64,000 bases of DNA. Origin: Paraburkholderia ginsengisoli NBRC 100965. Its GTDB lineage: Bacteria > Pseudomonadota > Gammaproteobacteria > Burkholderiales > Burkholderiaceae. The DNA lies in contig NZ_BBJF01000009.1 in assembly GCF_000739735.1 (NCBI RefSeq), positions 1 to 64,000 on the forward strand, written 5' to 3'. The position numbers were made by a program, and so were the translations under genes. Positions 8,674 to 17,137 of this stretch are shown one piece after another (position 1 is the first letter of the stretch; every line of letters begins with the position of its first letter). The notes under the pieces were generated by a model. The model worked only from the letters and a program-made list of their open reading frames with translations, was not told the origin of the DNA and ran no database searches.

Positions 8674-9658
8674 AGGCGTAGTGAAAAGCGCGCTGCTGCT
8701 GATGTCGATCGGCGAGGAAGAAGCCGCGCAGGTGTTCAAGTTCCTCGGGCCGCGCGAAGTCCAGAAGATCGGCGTCGCGATGGCCGCGCTGAAGAACGTG
8801 ACCCGCGAGCAGGTCGACGAAGTCCTGCAGGAGTTCGTGCGCGAAGCGGAGCAGCACACCGGCATGTCGCTCGATTCGAACGAGTACATCCGTTCGGTGC
8901 TGACCAAGGCGCTCGGCGACGACAAGGCCGGCGCGATCATCGACCGGATTCTGCAGGGCAGCGATACGAGCGGTATCGAAGGCCTGAAGTGGATGGACTC
9001 CGCGGCGGTCGCCGAACTCATCAAGAACGAGCATCCGCAGATCATCGCGACCATCCTCGTGCATCTGGATCGCGATCAGGCGTCGGAAATCGTCGCCTGC
9101 TTCACGGACCGGCTGCGCAACGACGTGCTGCTGCGGATCGCGACGCTCGACGGCATTCAGCCGGCCGCGTTGCGCGAACTCGACGACGTGCTGACGGGCC
9201 TCCTGTCCGGCAGCGACAACCTGAAGCGCAGCCCGATGGGCGGCATTCGCACGGCGGCCGAGATTCTCAACTTCATGTCGAGCAATCACGAGGAAGGCGT
9301 CATCGAGAACGTCCGCCAGTACGACGCGGAACTCGCGCAGAAGATCATCGATCAGATGTTCGTATTCGAGAACCTGCTCGATCTGGAAGACCGCGCGATC
9401 CAACTGTTGCTGAAGGAAGTCGAGTCCGAAGCGCTGATCATCTCGCTGAAGGGCGCGCCGCCCGCGCTGCGTCAGAAGTTCCTGTCGAACATGTCGCAAC
9501 GCGCGGCCGAACTGCTCGCCGAGGACCTCGATGCGCGCGGTCCGGTGCGCGTGTCCGAAGTCGAAACGCAACAGCGCCGCATCCTGCAGATCGTGCGCAA
9601 CCTGGCCGAGAGCGGGCAGATCGTGCTAGGCGGTAAGGCGGAAGATGCGTATGTCTAA
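8663..9658 (+). CDS. fliG: FliG, rotor switch protein
   Basis: 331-residue FliG linking the MS ring to FliM and contacting MotA to make torque. The N-terminal FliF-binding domain is followed by the middle domain with the EHPQ motif (KNEHPQIIATIL) and the C-terminal domain with the MFVF hinge (DQMFVFENLLDLEDRAIQLLL). The charged torque helix residues of the C domain are present. Length is normal. It overlaps fliF upstream and fliH downstream by a few bases, indicating tight coupling. Confidence 0.97.
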   Translation: MSAEGVVKSALLLMSIGEEEAAQVFKFLGPREVQKIGVAMAALKNVTREQVDEVLQEFVREAEQHTGMSLDSNEYIRSVLTKALGDDKAGAIIDRILQGSDTSGIEGLKWMDSAAVAELIKNEHPQIIATILVHLDRDQASEIVACFTDRLRNDVLLRIATLDGIQPAALRELDDVLTGLLSGSDNLKRSPMGGIRTAAEILNFMSSNHEEGVIENVRQYDAELAQKIIDQMFVFENLLDLEDRAIQLLLKEVESEALIISLKGAPPALRQKFLSNMSQRAAELLAEDLDARGPVRVSEVETQQRRILQIVRNLAESGQIVLGGKAEDAYV

Positions 9659-10334
9659 CCAGAACTCGTCGGCGAAGGAAAGCCTCTCGGCCTACCAGCG
9701 CTGGGAGATGGCTTCGTTCGATCCGGCACCGCCACCGCCGCCGCCCGAACCGGAGGTCGACGACGGCGCCGCGTTCGAAGCGGAACTCGAGCGCCTGCGC
9801 GAGGCCGCGCACGCGCAAGGCATCGCGTCCGGTCATGTGGCCGGCCAGGCGCTCGGCTACCGGGCCGGCTACGAACAAGGTCATACGCAGGGGTTCGAGC
9901 AAGGCCAGAGCGAAGCGCGCGAAGAAGCGGCGCGGCTCGCGGCGCTGGCCGGGACTTTCAAGGCCGCGCTCGACGGCGCTCAGGGTGCGATCTCCGAAAC
10001 GCTGGTCGCGCTGGCGCTGGACATTGCACAGCAGGTCGTGCGCCAGCACGTCCAGCACGATCCGACCGCGCTGATCGCCGCCGCGCGCGAGGTGCTGGCC
10101 ACCGAGCCCGCGCTGGTCGGCGCGCCGGCGCTGATCGTGAGTCCCGCCGATCTGCCGGTGGTCGAAGCCTATCTGCTCGAAGAGTTGCAAACGCGCGGCT
10201 GGACCGTGCGCACGGATGCGTCGGTGGAGCGCGGCGGCTGTCGCGCGCAGGCCGGCAGCGGCGAAGTGGATGCCGGCATCGACACGCGGTGGGAGCGCGT
10301 CGCGGCCGCACTCGGCAAGGTGAGCACATGGTGA
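9645..10334 (+). CDS. fliH: FliH, export ATPase regulator
   Basis: 229-residue FliH, the stator/inhibitor of the FliI ATPase that also docks it to FliN. It has the Trp-containing N-terminal segment (AYQRWEMASFDP) and a central run of Gly-x-x-x-Gly-type repeats (GIASGHVAGQALGYRAGYEQGHTQGFEQGQ). The C-terminal E-set-like domain contains WTVRTDASVERGGCRAQAGSGEVDAGIDTRW, typical of the family. A second in-frame ATG six bases in (9651) is equally possible. The gene overlaps both fliG and fliI. Confidence 0.93.
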   Translation: MRMSNQNSSAKESLSAYQRWEMASFDPAPPPPPPEPEVDDGAAFEAELERLREAAHAQGIASGHVAGQALGYRAGYEQGHTQGFEQGQSEAREEAARLAALAGTFKAALDGAQGAISETLVALALDIAQQVVRQHVQHDPTALIAAAREVLATEPALVGAPALIVSPADLPVVEAYLLEELQTRGWTVRTDASVERGGCRAQAGSGEVDAGIDTRWERVAAALGKVSTW

Positions 10335-11998
10335 AGCCGACGCTCGAAGAGATTCGCGCCAGCGATCTGACGCCGCTCGAACGCGAACTGGCGCTGGCGT
10401 CGTTCGGCGCTGAAGCGCTGGCGGACGAGCCTGCCGTTGCCGTTACGACACCCATTGCGACACCAGCATCGTCCGCTGCGGCAACCGCGACCGCGGCCGC
10501 CGTTGCCGCGATCGAAGCCGCGCTGCGCGATCCGGAACACGCGCATCCGGCGACAGGCGCCGCCGCAAGCCGCGACTCCGCCGCCATCGCTCACGCCCCG
10601 TACGATCCCGCGCTCGACAGCAATCCGCACATGCAGGCCTGGCGCGGCCGGCTCGACGCACTGCGCGCGCGCAACGCGATCGCCAAACCGCTGCGCGCGT
10701 GCGGACGTTTGACGCGCGCCGCGGGGCTCGTGCTCGAAGCGGTCGGCCTGCGCCTGTCGGTCGGCGCCGAAGTGATGATCGAACTGCCGCCCGGCAGTTC
10801 GCTGCCGATGGCCGAAGCCGAAGTCGTCGGCTTTTCCGGCGACAAACTGTTTCTGATGCCGACCACCGAAGTGATCGGCCTGTTGCCCGGCGCGCGCGTC
10901 TATCCGCTCGAAAGCGCGCCGATCGCCGATCCGATGGCGGGCGCGAAGCGTCTGCCGGTGGGCTGGGAACTGCTCGGCCGCGTGCTCGACGCGTCCGGCC
11001 GTCCGCTCGACGGGCTCGGTCCGCTCGGCGCGCATGCCGACGCGCCGCTGTCCGCACCGGTCATCAACCCGCTGAATCGTGAGCCGATTCACAAGGTGCT
11101 CGACGTAGGCGTGCGCGCGATCAACGCGCTGCTGACCGTCGGCCGTGGCCAGCGCATGGGGCTGTTCGCCGGTTCGGGCGTCGGCAAATCGGTGCTGCTC
11201 GGCACGATGGCGCGCTACACCAGCGCCGAGGTGATCGTGATCGGTCTGATCGGCGAACGCGGGCGCGAAGTGAAGGAATTCATCGAACAGATTCTCGGCG
11301 AGGAAGGCCTCGCGCGCTCGGTGGTGATCGCGGCGCCCGCCGACGTGTCGCCGCTGTTGCGAATGCAGGCCGCGTCGTATTCGACATCGCTCGCCGAATA
11401 TTTCCGCGACCAGGGCAAGCACGTGCTGCTGCTGATGGATTCGCTGACCCGCTACGCGATGGCGCAGCGCGAGATCGCGCTGGCGGTCGGCGAGCCGCCT
11501 GCGACCAAGGGCTATCCGCCTTCGGTGTTCGCGAAGCTGCCGGCGCTCGTCGAACGCACCGGCAACGGCCCGGCGGGCGGCGGCTCGATCACCGCGTTCT
11601 ACACCGTGCTGACCGAAGGCGACGATCAGCAGGACCCGATCGCCGACTCCGCGCGCGCGATTCTCGACGGCCACATCGTGTTGTCGCGCTCGCTCGCCGA
11701 GGCCGGCCACTATCCGGCGATCGATATCGAAGCGTCGATTAGCCGGGCAATGACCGCGTTGATCGACGATAACCATCTGAACAAGACGCGTATGTTCAAG
11801 CAGATGCTGTCGCGCTATCAGCGCAACCGCGATCTGATCAACGTAGGCGCGTATTCGAGTGGGCGCGATGCGGTGCTCGATCGCGCGATCGCGTTGTATC
11901 CGCGGATGGAAGCATTTTTGCAGCAAGGCTTTCGCGAATGCGCGAACTTTGAACCGAGCGTCGAGATGCTGGACGCGCTGTTTGCCCAAGGAGGCTGA
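10328..11998 (+). CDS. fliI: FliI, flagellum-specific export ATPase
   Basis: 556-residue F1-beta-like ATPase powering type III export. The Walker A motif is GSGVGKS with lysine 287, and the Walker B region is HVLLLMDSLTRYAMAQREI; the GERGREVKEFIE and PPATKGYPPSVFAKLP blocks are standard. The ATG at 10328 overlaps the fliH stop. The protein is about 100 residues longer than the enterobacterial enzyme because of an Ala/Thr-rich N-terminal stretch (about residues 25-95) before the usual start near HMQAWRGRLDAL; the first 24 residues (VKPTLEEIRASDLTPLERELAL) are not low complexity. Confidence 0.97.
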   Translation: MVKPTLEEIRASDLTPLERELALASFGAEALADEPAVAVTTPIATPASSAAATATAAAVAAIEAALRDPEHAHPATGAAASRDSAAIAHAPYDPALDSNPHMQAWRGRLDALRARNAIAKPLRACGRLTRAAGLVLEAVGLRLSVGAEVMIELPPGSSLPMAEAEVVGFSGDKLFLMPTTEVIGLLPGARVYPLESAPIADPMAGAKRLPVGWELLGRVLDASGRPLDGLGPLGAHADAPLSAPVINPLNREPIHKVLDVGVRAINALLTVGRGQRMGLFAGSGVGKSVLLGTMARYTSAEVIVIGLIGERGREVKEFIEQILGEEGLARSVVIAAPADVSPLLRMQAASYSTSLAEYFRDQGKHVLLLMDSLTRYAMAQREIALAVGEPPATKGYPPSVFAKLPALVERTGNGPAGGGSITAFYTVLTEGDDQQDPIADSARAILDGHIVLSRSLAEAGHYPAIDIEASISRAMTALIDDNHLNKTRMFKQMLSRYQRNRDLINVGAYSSGRDAVLDRAIALYPRMEAFLQQGFRECANFEPSVEMLDALFAQGG

Positions 11999-12000
11999 CG

Positions 12001-12450
12001 ATGGCGAAACACTTTCCGATCAAGACGCTCATCGGCCTCGCTCAGGACGACGTGGATGCCGCCGCGCAGCGCCTGGGCCGGGCGCAGCGCGAGCGCAACG
12101 ACGTACAGGCGCAGCTCGACGCGCTCGTCCAGTACCGCGACGAATACCACTCGCGCTTCACGACGACCGCGCAGAGCGGGATGCCCGCCGGCAACATGCG
12201 CAACTTCCAGGCGTTCATCGACACGCTCGACGCCGCCATCGACCAGCAGCGCAATCTGCTGGCGACGGCCACCGCGCGGGTCGAAGCGGCCAAGCCCGAC
12301 TGGCAGCGTCAGAAGCAGAAGCTCGGCTCGTACGAAGTGCTGCAGGCGCGCGGTGAAGCCGCCGAAGCCAGGACCGTCGCGCGGCGCGATCAACGCGACG
12401 CCGACGAATTCGCCGCTCGCATTCTACGGATGCGCACCGACGGCATCTGA
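12001..12450 (+). CDS. fliJ: FliJ, export chaperone-escort and ATPase central stalk
   Basis: 149-residue, almost entirely coiled-coil protein (heptad-rich residues 10-145), with the family start FPIKTLIGLAQDDVDAAAQRL. FliJ inserts into the FliI hexamer like the gamma subunit of F1 and helps turn over export chaperones. It starts two bases after the fliI stop, within the fliFGHIJK operon. Size and position leave little doubt, although FliJ sequences diverge widely. Confidence 0.93.
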   Translation: MAKHFPIKTLIGLAQDDVDAAAQRLGRAQRERNDVQAQLDALVQYRDEYHSRFTTTAQSGMPAGNMRNFQAFIDTLDAAIDQQRNLLATATARVEAAKPDWQRQKQKLGSYEVLQARGEAAEARTVARRDQRDADEFAARILRMRTDGI

Positions 12451-12515
12451 GCGGGGCGAGCGTCACGCCGCCTTGTTTCACCGACCACCCGCTTGACGGA
12501 TTGACAGGATTCCTT

Positions 12516-14003
12516 ATGTCGCTTCTTTCACAGATCGGCTCGTTGCTCGGCTCGGCCGGCAATTCGTCGACCAACGCGGCGATGGCCGCCGCCGCGAACG
12601 CGAACCCGTTCTCGCAGACCTTGCAGCAAAGCATCGACCAGCAGAGCAATGCGGCCGCGCAGAGCGCGAGTCAGCAGCAGGCCGCGTCGTCGGCGTCTTC
12701 GTCGAGCGTGCACGACGCGCCGCCGGCCGACTCCGCCGCGAAGCAGGCGAACGATGCGAGCAGCAAGAGCAACGACAGCTCGACGCGCGCGTCGTCGTCC
12801 ACTGCGTCGACGGATCACACGCAACAGGCGTCGAGCGGCAAGACCGCGACGACACCGGCGAAGTCGAACAACAGCACGACATCGGCTGATGCAGGCACCG
12901 CTGCAGCAGCGGCAGCCGCACAAGCGCAAGCCCAGGCCCAGGCCCAGGCTCAGGCTCAGGCGCAGACCGACGCGAACAGCGCCTCGACCACGAGCGATCT
13001 CGCCACGACGTTGACCGACGTCGCGGCCGCGCTGGCGGGCACCGCCACCAACCCGACGACCGGCCTGGCGGCGGGCAAGAAGACGCTCGCCACCGATCCG
13101 AAGTCGTTGCAGGACGCACTGCAAGCGGCGCTGGCCGCACTCTCGGGCGGCCAGGGCGTGGTGCCCGCGCAGGCGCTGGCGAGCGGCGCGGCAGCGAACG
13201 CCGCGCCGGCGGCCAACGGCCTGGCGGCTACGAACGGCGGACTGGGCGGATCGGCGGACGGCAAGTCGCTGGCGAGCGGGCTATTGGGCGAGGGCAAGGG
13301 CTCGAACGCTTCGAAGGGCACGTTGAACACGACGGCAGCGCCGACGACGCTAACCGATCCGGCCGCAGCGGCCAGGTCGGCGGTCGACGCATTGACGGCG
13401 ACGGCGGCCGGCGCCCAGACCGACAACCTGTCGTCCTTCAGGAGCGCGGCCGACGCAGCGACGGCGGCACTAGCCGCCACACAAGCCGCAGCGAGCGCCG
13501 CAACGACGGCCGCAGCGCAGACCACGGGCACCGCGAGCGCGGCGCAAGCGGCGAACGCGTTGGCGCCACAGGTCGGCACCACCGACTGGGAGGACGCGTT
13601 GAGCCAGAAGGTGGTGTTCCTGTCGAACGCGCATTCGCAGAGCGCCGAACTGACGTTGAACCCGAAGGACCTCGGACCGCTGCAGGTCGTCCTGCAGGTC
13701 GCCGACAACCATGCTCACGCGTTGTTCGTATCGCAGCACCAGTCGGTGCGCGAAGCCGTCGAGGCAGCGTTACCGAAACTGCGCGAGGCAATGGAATCGA
13801 ACGGAATCGGGCTAGGCAGCGCGAGCGTCAGCGACGGTTTCGCACGACAGAGCAGCGGCCAGCAGAACGCCGACTCGGGTCGCTCGGGCGGCAAGTCGAG
13901 CGGCAATGGCGAAGGCTTTGGCGGCGGCGGTCCGGACACGGTCGACACGGTGGCCAACGTCGCAGTAAAGCGCAAGGTCGGATTAGTCGATACGTTTGCG
14001 TGA
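12516..14003 (+). CDS. fliK: FliK, flagellar hook-length control protein
   Basis: 495-residue secreted molecular ruler that ends hook growth and switches FlhB to late substrates. The long N-terminal ruler region (about 1-360) is low complexity (Ala, Ser, Gln, Thr) and includes a Gln-Ala repeat. The globular C domain has the conserved pattern SQKVVFLSNAHSQSAELTLN then PKDLGPLQVVLQV, HALFVSQHQSVREAVEAALPKLREAMESNGIGL. The start at MSLLSQ is favoured over an upstream TTG because AGGA lies six bases before it. It is the last gene before a 533-base gap. Confidence 0.95.
   Translation: MSLLSQIGSLLGSAGNSSTNAAMAAAANANPFSQTLQQSIDQQSNAAAQSASQQQAASSASSSSVHDAPPADSAAKQANDASSKSNDSSTRASSSTASTDHTQQASSGKTATTPAKSNNSTTSADAGTAAAAAAAQAQAQAQAQAQAQAQTDANSASTTSDLATTLTDVAAALAGTATNPTTGLAAGKKTLATDPKSLQDALQAALAALSGGQGVVPAQALASGAAANAAPAANGLAATNGGLGGSADGKSLASGLLGEGKGSNASKGTLNTTAAPTTLTDPAAAARSAVDALTATAAGAQTDNLSSFRSAADAATAALAATQAAASAATTAAAQTTGTASAAQAANALAPQVGTTDWEDALSQKVVFLSNAHSQSAELTLNPKDLGPLQVVLQVADNHAHALFVSQHQSVREAVEAALPKLREAMESNGIGLGSASVSDGFARQSSGQQNADSGRSGGKSSGNGEGFGGGGPDTVDTVANVAVKRKVGLVDTFA
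12921..12965 (+). repeat. Hexanucleotide CAGGCN tandem repeat in fliK (Gln-Ala)
   Basis: Seven and a half copies of a six-base unit (CAAGCG, CAAGCC, then CAGGCC twice, CAGGCT twice, CAGGCG, CAG) coding for alternating Gln-Ala in the ruler region of FliK. Copy-number changes would be in frame and would lengthen or shorten the protein by two residues per unit. Confidence 0.9.
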
Positions 14004-14308
14004 AGGTTGGTCGCGCCGCGCCATTCGCAGCGACCTGGGCGACACGTGCTGGATTCGCACGCGAGCCGACGCTCGAGCTTTTCCGATGCGACCTAGCCTG
14101 AATTGAGTCCCTGAGTCTTCCCCGCTCGAGCGCCCCGAACACGCCGACGGTTAGCGAGCGACCGCGACGGCGCGCGCAGCGTCGCCGGAAGCATGACTGC
14201 TTTGTCACTGACGCGAAGTGTGCGGGAGCGCGGATTCCAGATGCGCCACTACCCCCTCCAAGCCAGGGGACCCGCTTATAAGCTGGCGGTGTGAAGCCGC
14301 TTTCTTTG

Positions 14309-14341
14309 CCTACTTTCTTTGCGGCAAGCAAAGAAAGTAGG
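14309..14341. repeat. CTTTCTTTGC dispersed hairpin element
   Basis: Perfect inverted repeat: arm CCTACTTTCTTTGC, loop GGCAA, arm GCAAAGAAAGTAGG. It is preceded by another CTTTCTTTGC copy and followed by GTGCCGCCCCGCACAGGGGC, which itself can fold. I recall this unit as a high-copy intergenic repeat in Burkholderia-group genomes; that comparison was not computed. It lacks a U tract, so it is not a standard terminator. Confidence 0.75.
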
Positions 14342-14438
14342 TGCCGCCCCGCACAGGGGCAACGCTAATAGACCGCCGCGAACTCAAGGAAAGGCCAACC
14401 CGCCATTCCGCGACTGCAAAAAAAGCGCAAAAACCAGA

Positions 14439-14464
14439 GATAGCCCTCAATCCCCCTTCTTTTC
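14439..14464 (+). promoter_or_regulatory. Candidate class II flagellar operator, fliL
   Basis: GATAG (14439-14443), eight bases, then CCCCCTTCTTTTC on the fliL coding strand, 73 bases before the fliL start. It matches the order of elements seen before fliE (GAATAG ... CCCCCCTACTTTC), and the C-tract/TTTC part matches flgB, flhB and flhD. Confidence 0.35.
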
Positions 14465-14536
14465 GACCCATCGCGCCCCGCGCAAATCAACAACAATCAC
14501 CCTCACCAGCACTAACGGCACGCAAAACCAAACCTC

Positions 14537-15037
14537 ATGGCAACCACGACCGCCCCTCAGCAAGCCGCGCCCGCCTCCCCGGGCCCCTTGAAGCGCATCA
14601 TCCTGATCGTTCTCATCGCGATCATCGCCGCGGGCGCAGCCGGCGCCGGCGTGTGGTTCTTCATGTCCAAACGCGCGCCGGCCGCCGCGTCCGCGCAAGC
14701 CGCGCCGACGCCGCCCGCGACGCCGCTGTTCTTCCCGCTCGAATCGATGACGGTGAACCTGCAATCGGACGACGGCCAGCAGCATTTCCTGCGCATCGGC
14801 CTCACGCTCAGGCTCGGCGACGCCGCCACCCAGCAGCAGCTCACCGAACACATGCCGGAAGTGCGCAGCCACATTCTGCTCGCGCTGTCGAACAAGCATC
14901 CGGACGAACTCGCGCCGCTCGAAGGCAAGCGCGCGCTCGCCGACGAACTCAAGACGCTGATCGAGCAGCCGACCGACAAGGGCGCCGCGCCGATCAACGT
15001 GCAGGACGTGCTGTTCACCGAATTCGTCGTGCAGTGA
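14537..15037 (+). CDS. fliL: FliL, basal-body/stator-associated protein
   Basis: 166-residue single-pass inner-membrane protein: a short cytoplasmic N terminus, a transmembrane helix at about residues 18-43 (LKRIILIVLIAIIAAGAAGA...WFF), a Pro/Ala linker, and a periplasmic FliL domain (ESMTVNLQSDDGQQHFLRIGLTL onward). It ends at VLFTEFVVQ, the conserved C terminus. FliL rings surround the MotAB stator and modulate torque. It heads the fliLMNOPQR operon. Confidence 0.95.
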   Translation: MATTTAPQQAAPASPGPLKRIILIVLIAIIAAGAAGAGVWFFMSKRAPAAASAQAAPTPPATPLFFPLESMTVNLQSDDGQQHFLRIGLTLRLGDAATQQQLTEHMPEVRSHILLALSNKHPDELAPLEGKRALADELKTLIEQPTDKGAAPINVQDVLFTEFVVQ

Positions 15038-15100
15038 CGCCCAGTGACGTCAACTAGCGCTGCCATCATCAACCGCCACGGGACGCACGAGGAATAAGCA

Positions 15101-16099
15101 ATGGGCCACGAAGAGTTCATGTCCCAGGAGGAGGTCGATGCCCTCCTCAAGGGCGTCACCGGCGAGTCCGACACGGAAGCCGAACAAAGCGACCGGACGG
15201 GCGTGCGCCCGTACAACATCGCGACGCAGGAACGCATCGTCCGCGGCCGGATGCCCGGCCTCGAAATCATCAACGACCGGTTCGCGCGTCTCTTGCGCGT
15301 CGGCATTTTCAACTTCATGCGGCGTTCGGCGGAAATCTCCGTCGGTCCGGTGAAGGTGCAGAAGTACAGCGAATTCACCCGCAACCTGCCGATCCCGACC
15401 AACCTGAACCTGGTCCACGTGAAGCCGTTGCGCGGCACGTCGCTGTTCGTGTTCGATCCGAACCTCGTGTTCTTCGTGGTCGACAACCTGTTCGGCGGCG
15501 ACGGGCGCTTCCATACGCGCGTCGAAGGGCGCGACTTCACGCAGACCGAGCAGCGCATCATCAACAAGCTGCTCAACCTGGTGTTCGACAACTACACGGC
15601 GTCGTGGAAAAGCGTGCGGCCGTTGCAGTTCGAATACGTGCGCTCGGAAATGCACACGCAGTTCGCCAACGTCGCGACGCCCAACGAGATCGTCATCGTC
15701 ACGCAGTTCTCGATCGAGTTCGGCACGACCGGCGGCACGCTGCACATCTGCATGCCGTATTCGATGATCGAACCGATCCGCGACATTCTCTCGTCGCCGA
15801 TCCAGGGCGAGGCGATGGACATCGACCGCCGCTGGGTGCGCGTGCTGTCGCAGCAGGTGCAGGCGGCGGAAGTGGAACTGACCGCCGACCTCGCTCAGGT
15901 GCCGGTCACGTTCGAACAGATTTTGAACATGCGCAAAGGCGATGTTCTGCCGATCAACATTCCCGAGCACATCACAGCGAAAGTCGATGGCGTGCCGGTG
16001 ATGGAATGCGGCTACGGAATTTTCAATGGTCAGTACGCGTTGCGGGTCCAGAAGATGATCAGCGCAGCCGACACGATGAAGGATGGTGGATATGAGTGA
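15101..16099 (+). CDS. fliM: FliM, rotor switch protein, CheY-P receptor
   Basis: 332-residue FliM. The extreme N terminus EFMSQEEVDALLKGV is the CheY-P docking helix. The middle domain contains the conserved GGDGRFHTRVEGRDFTQTEQRI segment that contacts FliG, and the C-terminal SPOA-like domain (VELTADLAQVPVTFEQILNM) pairs with FliN. Length is typical. It overlaps the start of fliN. Confidence 0.97.
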   Translation: MGHEEFMSQEEVDALLKGVTGESDTEAEQSDRTGVRPYNIATQERIVRGRMPGLEIINDRFARLLRVGIFNFMRRSAEISVGPVKVQKYSEFTRNLPIPTNLNLVHVKPLRGTSLFVFDPNLVFFVVDNLFGGDGRFHTRVEGRDFTQTEQRIINKLLNLVFDNYTASWKSVRPLQFEYVRSEMHTQFANVATPNEIVIVTQFSIEFGTTGGTLHICMPYSMIEPIRDILSSPIQGEAMDIDRRWVRVLSQQVQAAEVELTADLAQVPVTFEQILNMRKGDVLPINIPEHITAKVDGVPVMECGYGIFNGQYALRVQKMISAADTMKDGGYE

Positions 16100-16556
16100 C
16101 CTGAACGCAAAGCCCGACGCTGAACTGGCTGCGGGTGAGCCGCAACTGGCCGCCGGCGCGGCCGGCACCGAAGACGACGACGCGATGGCCGACTGGGCCA
16201 GCGCGCTCGCCGAACAGAACGACAACCCGGAAGTCAGCGCGACGACGGCCGGTGTGTTCCAGCCGCTGTCGAAAGTCGAGCCGACCTCGACGCGCAACGA
16301 CATCGACATGATCCTGGACATTCCGGTCCAGATGACGGTCGAACTCGGCCGCACCAAGATCGCGATCCGCAACCTGCTGCAACTCGCGCAGGGGTCGGTG
16401 GTGGAGCTCGACGGCCTCGCGGGCGAACCGATGGACGTGCTGGTCAACGGCTGCCTGATCGCCCAGGGCGAAGTGGTGGTCGTGAACGACAAGTTCGGCA
16501 TCCGTCTGACCGACATCATCACGCCGTCCGAACGCATCCGGAAGTTGAATCGATGA
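16092..16556 (+). CDS. fliN: FliN, C-ring protein
   Basis: 154-residue FliN: an acidic, variable N-terminal half, then the SPOA domain LDIPVQMTVELGRTKIAIRNLLQLAQGSVVELD through IRLTDIITPSERIRKL, which forms the base of the C ring and docks FliH. The start at 16092 (MSDLNAK) is preferred because AAGGA sits eight bases upstream, whereas the ATG nine bases earlier has none. Overlaps fliM by eight bases and fliO by four (ATGA). Confidence 0.95.
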   Translation: MSDLNAKPDAELAAGEPQLAAGAAGTEDDDAMADWASALAEQNDNPEVSATTAGVFQPLSKVEPTSTRNDIDMILDIPVQMTVELGRTKIAIRNLLQLAQGSVVELDGLAGEPMDVLVNGCLIAQGEVVVVNDKFGIRLTDIITPSERIRKLNR

Positions 16557-17137
16557 AACGCCTTGCCGGTCGCGCCGTGTTCGACGCTTCGCGCGACGCT
16601 CTGCTTCGGGTCGCCTGCGCGGCGGTGCTTATCGGGCCGCTCGCCGTGCCCTTTTGCGCGCACGCCGCCGACATGAATGCGGTCAACAACGCCGCGAGCA
16701 TCGCCTCGGGTGTCGGCGCCGGCTCGGCCGTCCCGGCGCTCGGCGTCGGCGCGGTCTTGCAGACGATCGTGGGCCTGCTGGTCGTGATCGGTCTGGTGTT
16801 CGGCTGCGCGTGGCTCGCGCGCCGTTTCGGCTTGCAACCGGGCAATCGCGGCGGACTCGTGAAGACCATCGGCGGTGCGTCGCTCGGTGGCAAGGAGCGC
16901 GTCGCGGTGGTTGAAATCGGCGACACGTGGCTCGTGCTCGGCGCGGCGCCCGGCAACGTGCGTCTGCTGCATACGATGCCCGCGGGGTCCGCCACGGCCG
17001 ACGGCGTCATCGCCACGATCCCGCAGAACCAGGGCACCGGCGCCGCGTTGCCTGGCACCTTCGCGCAACGCTTTCGCGACGCTTTGAAAGGCGAGGTTGG
17101 CAAACGTTTCAACGCGCAAGGCGGCGGGGACCGGTAA
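16553..17137 (+). CDS. fliO: FliO, export gate assembly protein
   Basis: 194-residue FliO. An N-terminal hydrophobic, signal-like segment ending FCAHAAD (about residues 20-40) is followed by a second transmembrane helix (ALGVGAVLQTIVGLLVVIGLVFGCAWLARRF). The cytoplasmic domain then contains IGGASLGGKERVAVVEIGDTWLVLGAAPGNVRLLHTM. FliO scaffolds FliP assembly. Its ATG overlaps the fliN stop, and its TAA shares one base with the fliP start. Confidence 0.93.
   Translation: MKRLAGRAVFDASRDALLRVACAAVLIGPLAVPFCAHAADMNAVNNAASIASGVGAGSAVPALGVGAVLQTIVGLLVVIGLVFGCAWLARRFGLQPGNRGGLVKTIGGASLGGKERVAVVEIGDTWLVLGAAPGNVRLLHTMPAGSATADGVIATIPQNQGTGAALPGTFAQRFRDALKGEVGKRFNAQGGGDR

Larger units (their letters stand above)
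14004..14536. other. fliK-fliL intergenic region
   Basis: 533 bases separating two otherwise tightly packed fli operons. It contains a 10-base palindrome GCTTATAAGC (14274-14283), the perfect CTTTCTTTGC hairpin (14309-14341) and a C-tract motif (14439-14464) resembling sites before other early flagellar operons. No frame with a plausible ribosome-binding site and recognisable product was seen. Confidence 0.7.

Noticed and set aside
15050..17119. Very long minus-strand open frame across fliM, fliN and fliO
   Set aside because: Antisense shadow of GC-rich codon bias; Arg/His/Asp-heavy composition and complete overlap with well-identified fli genes.
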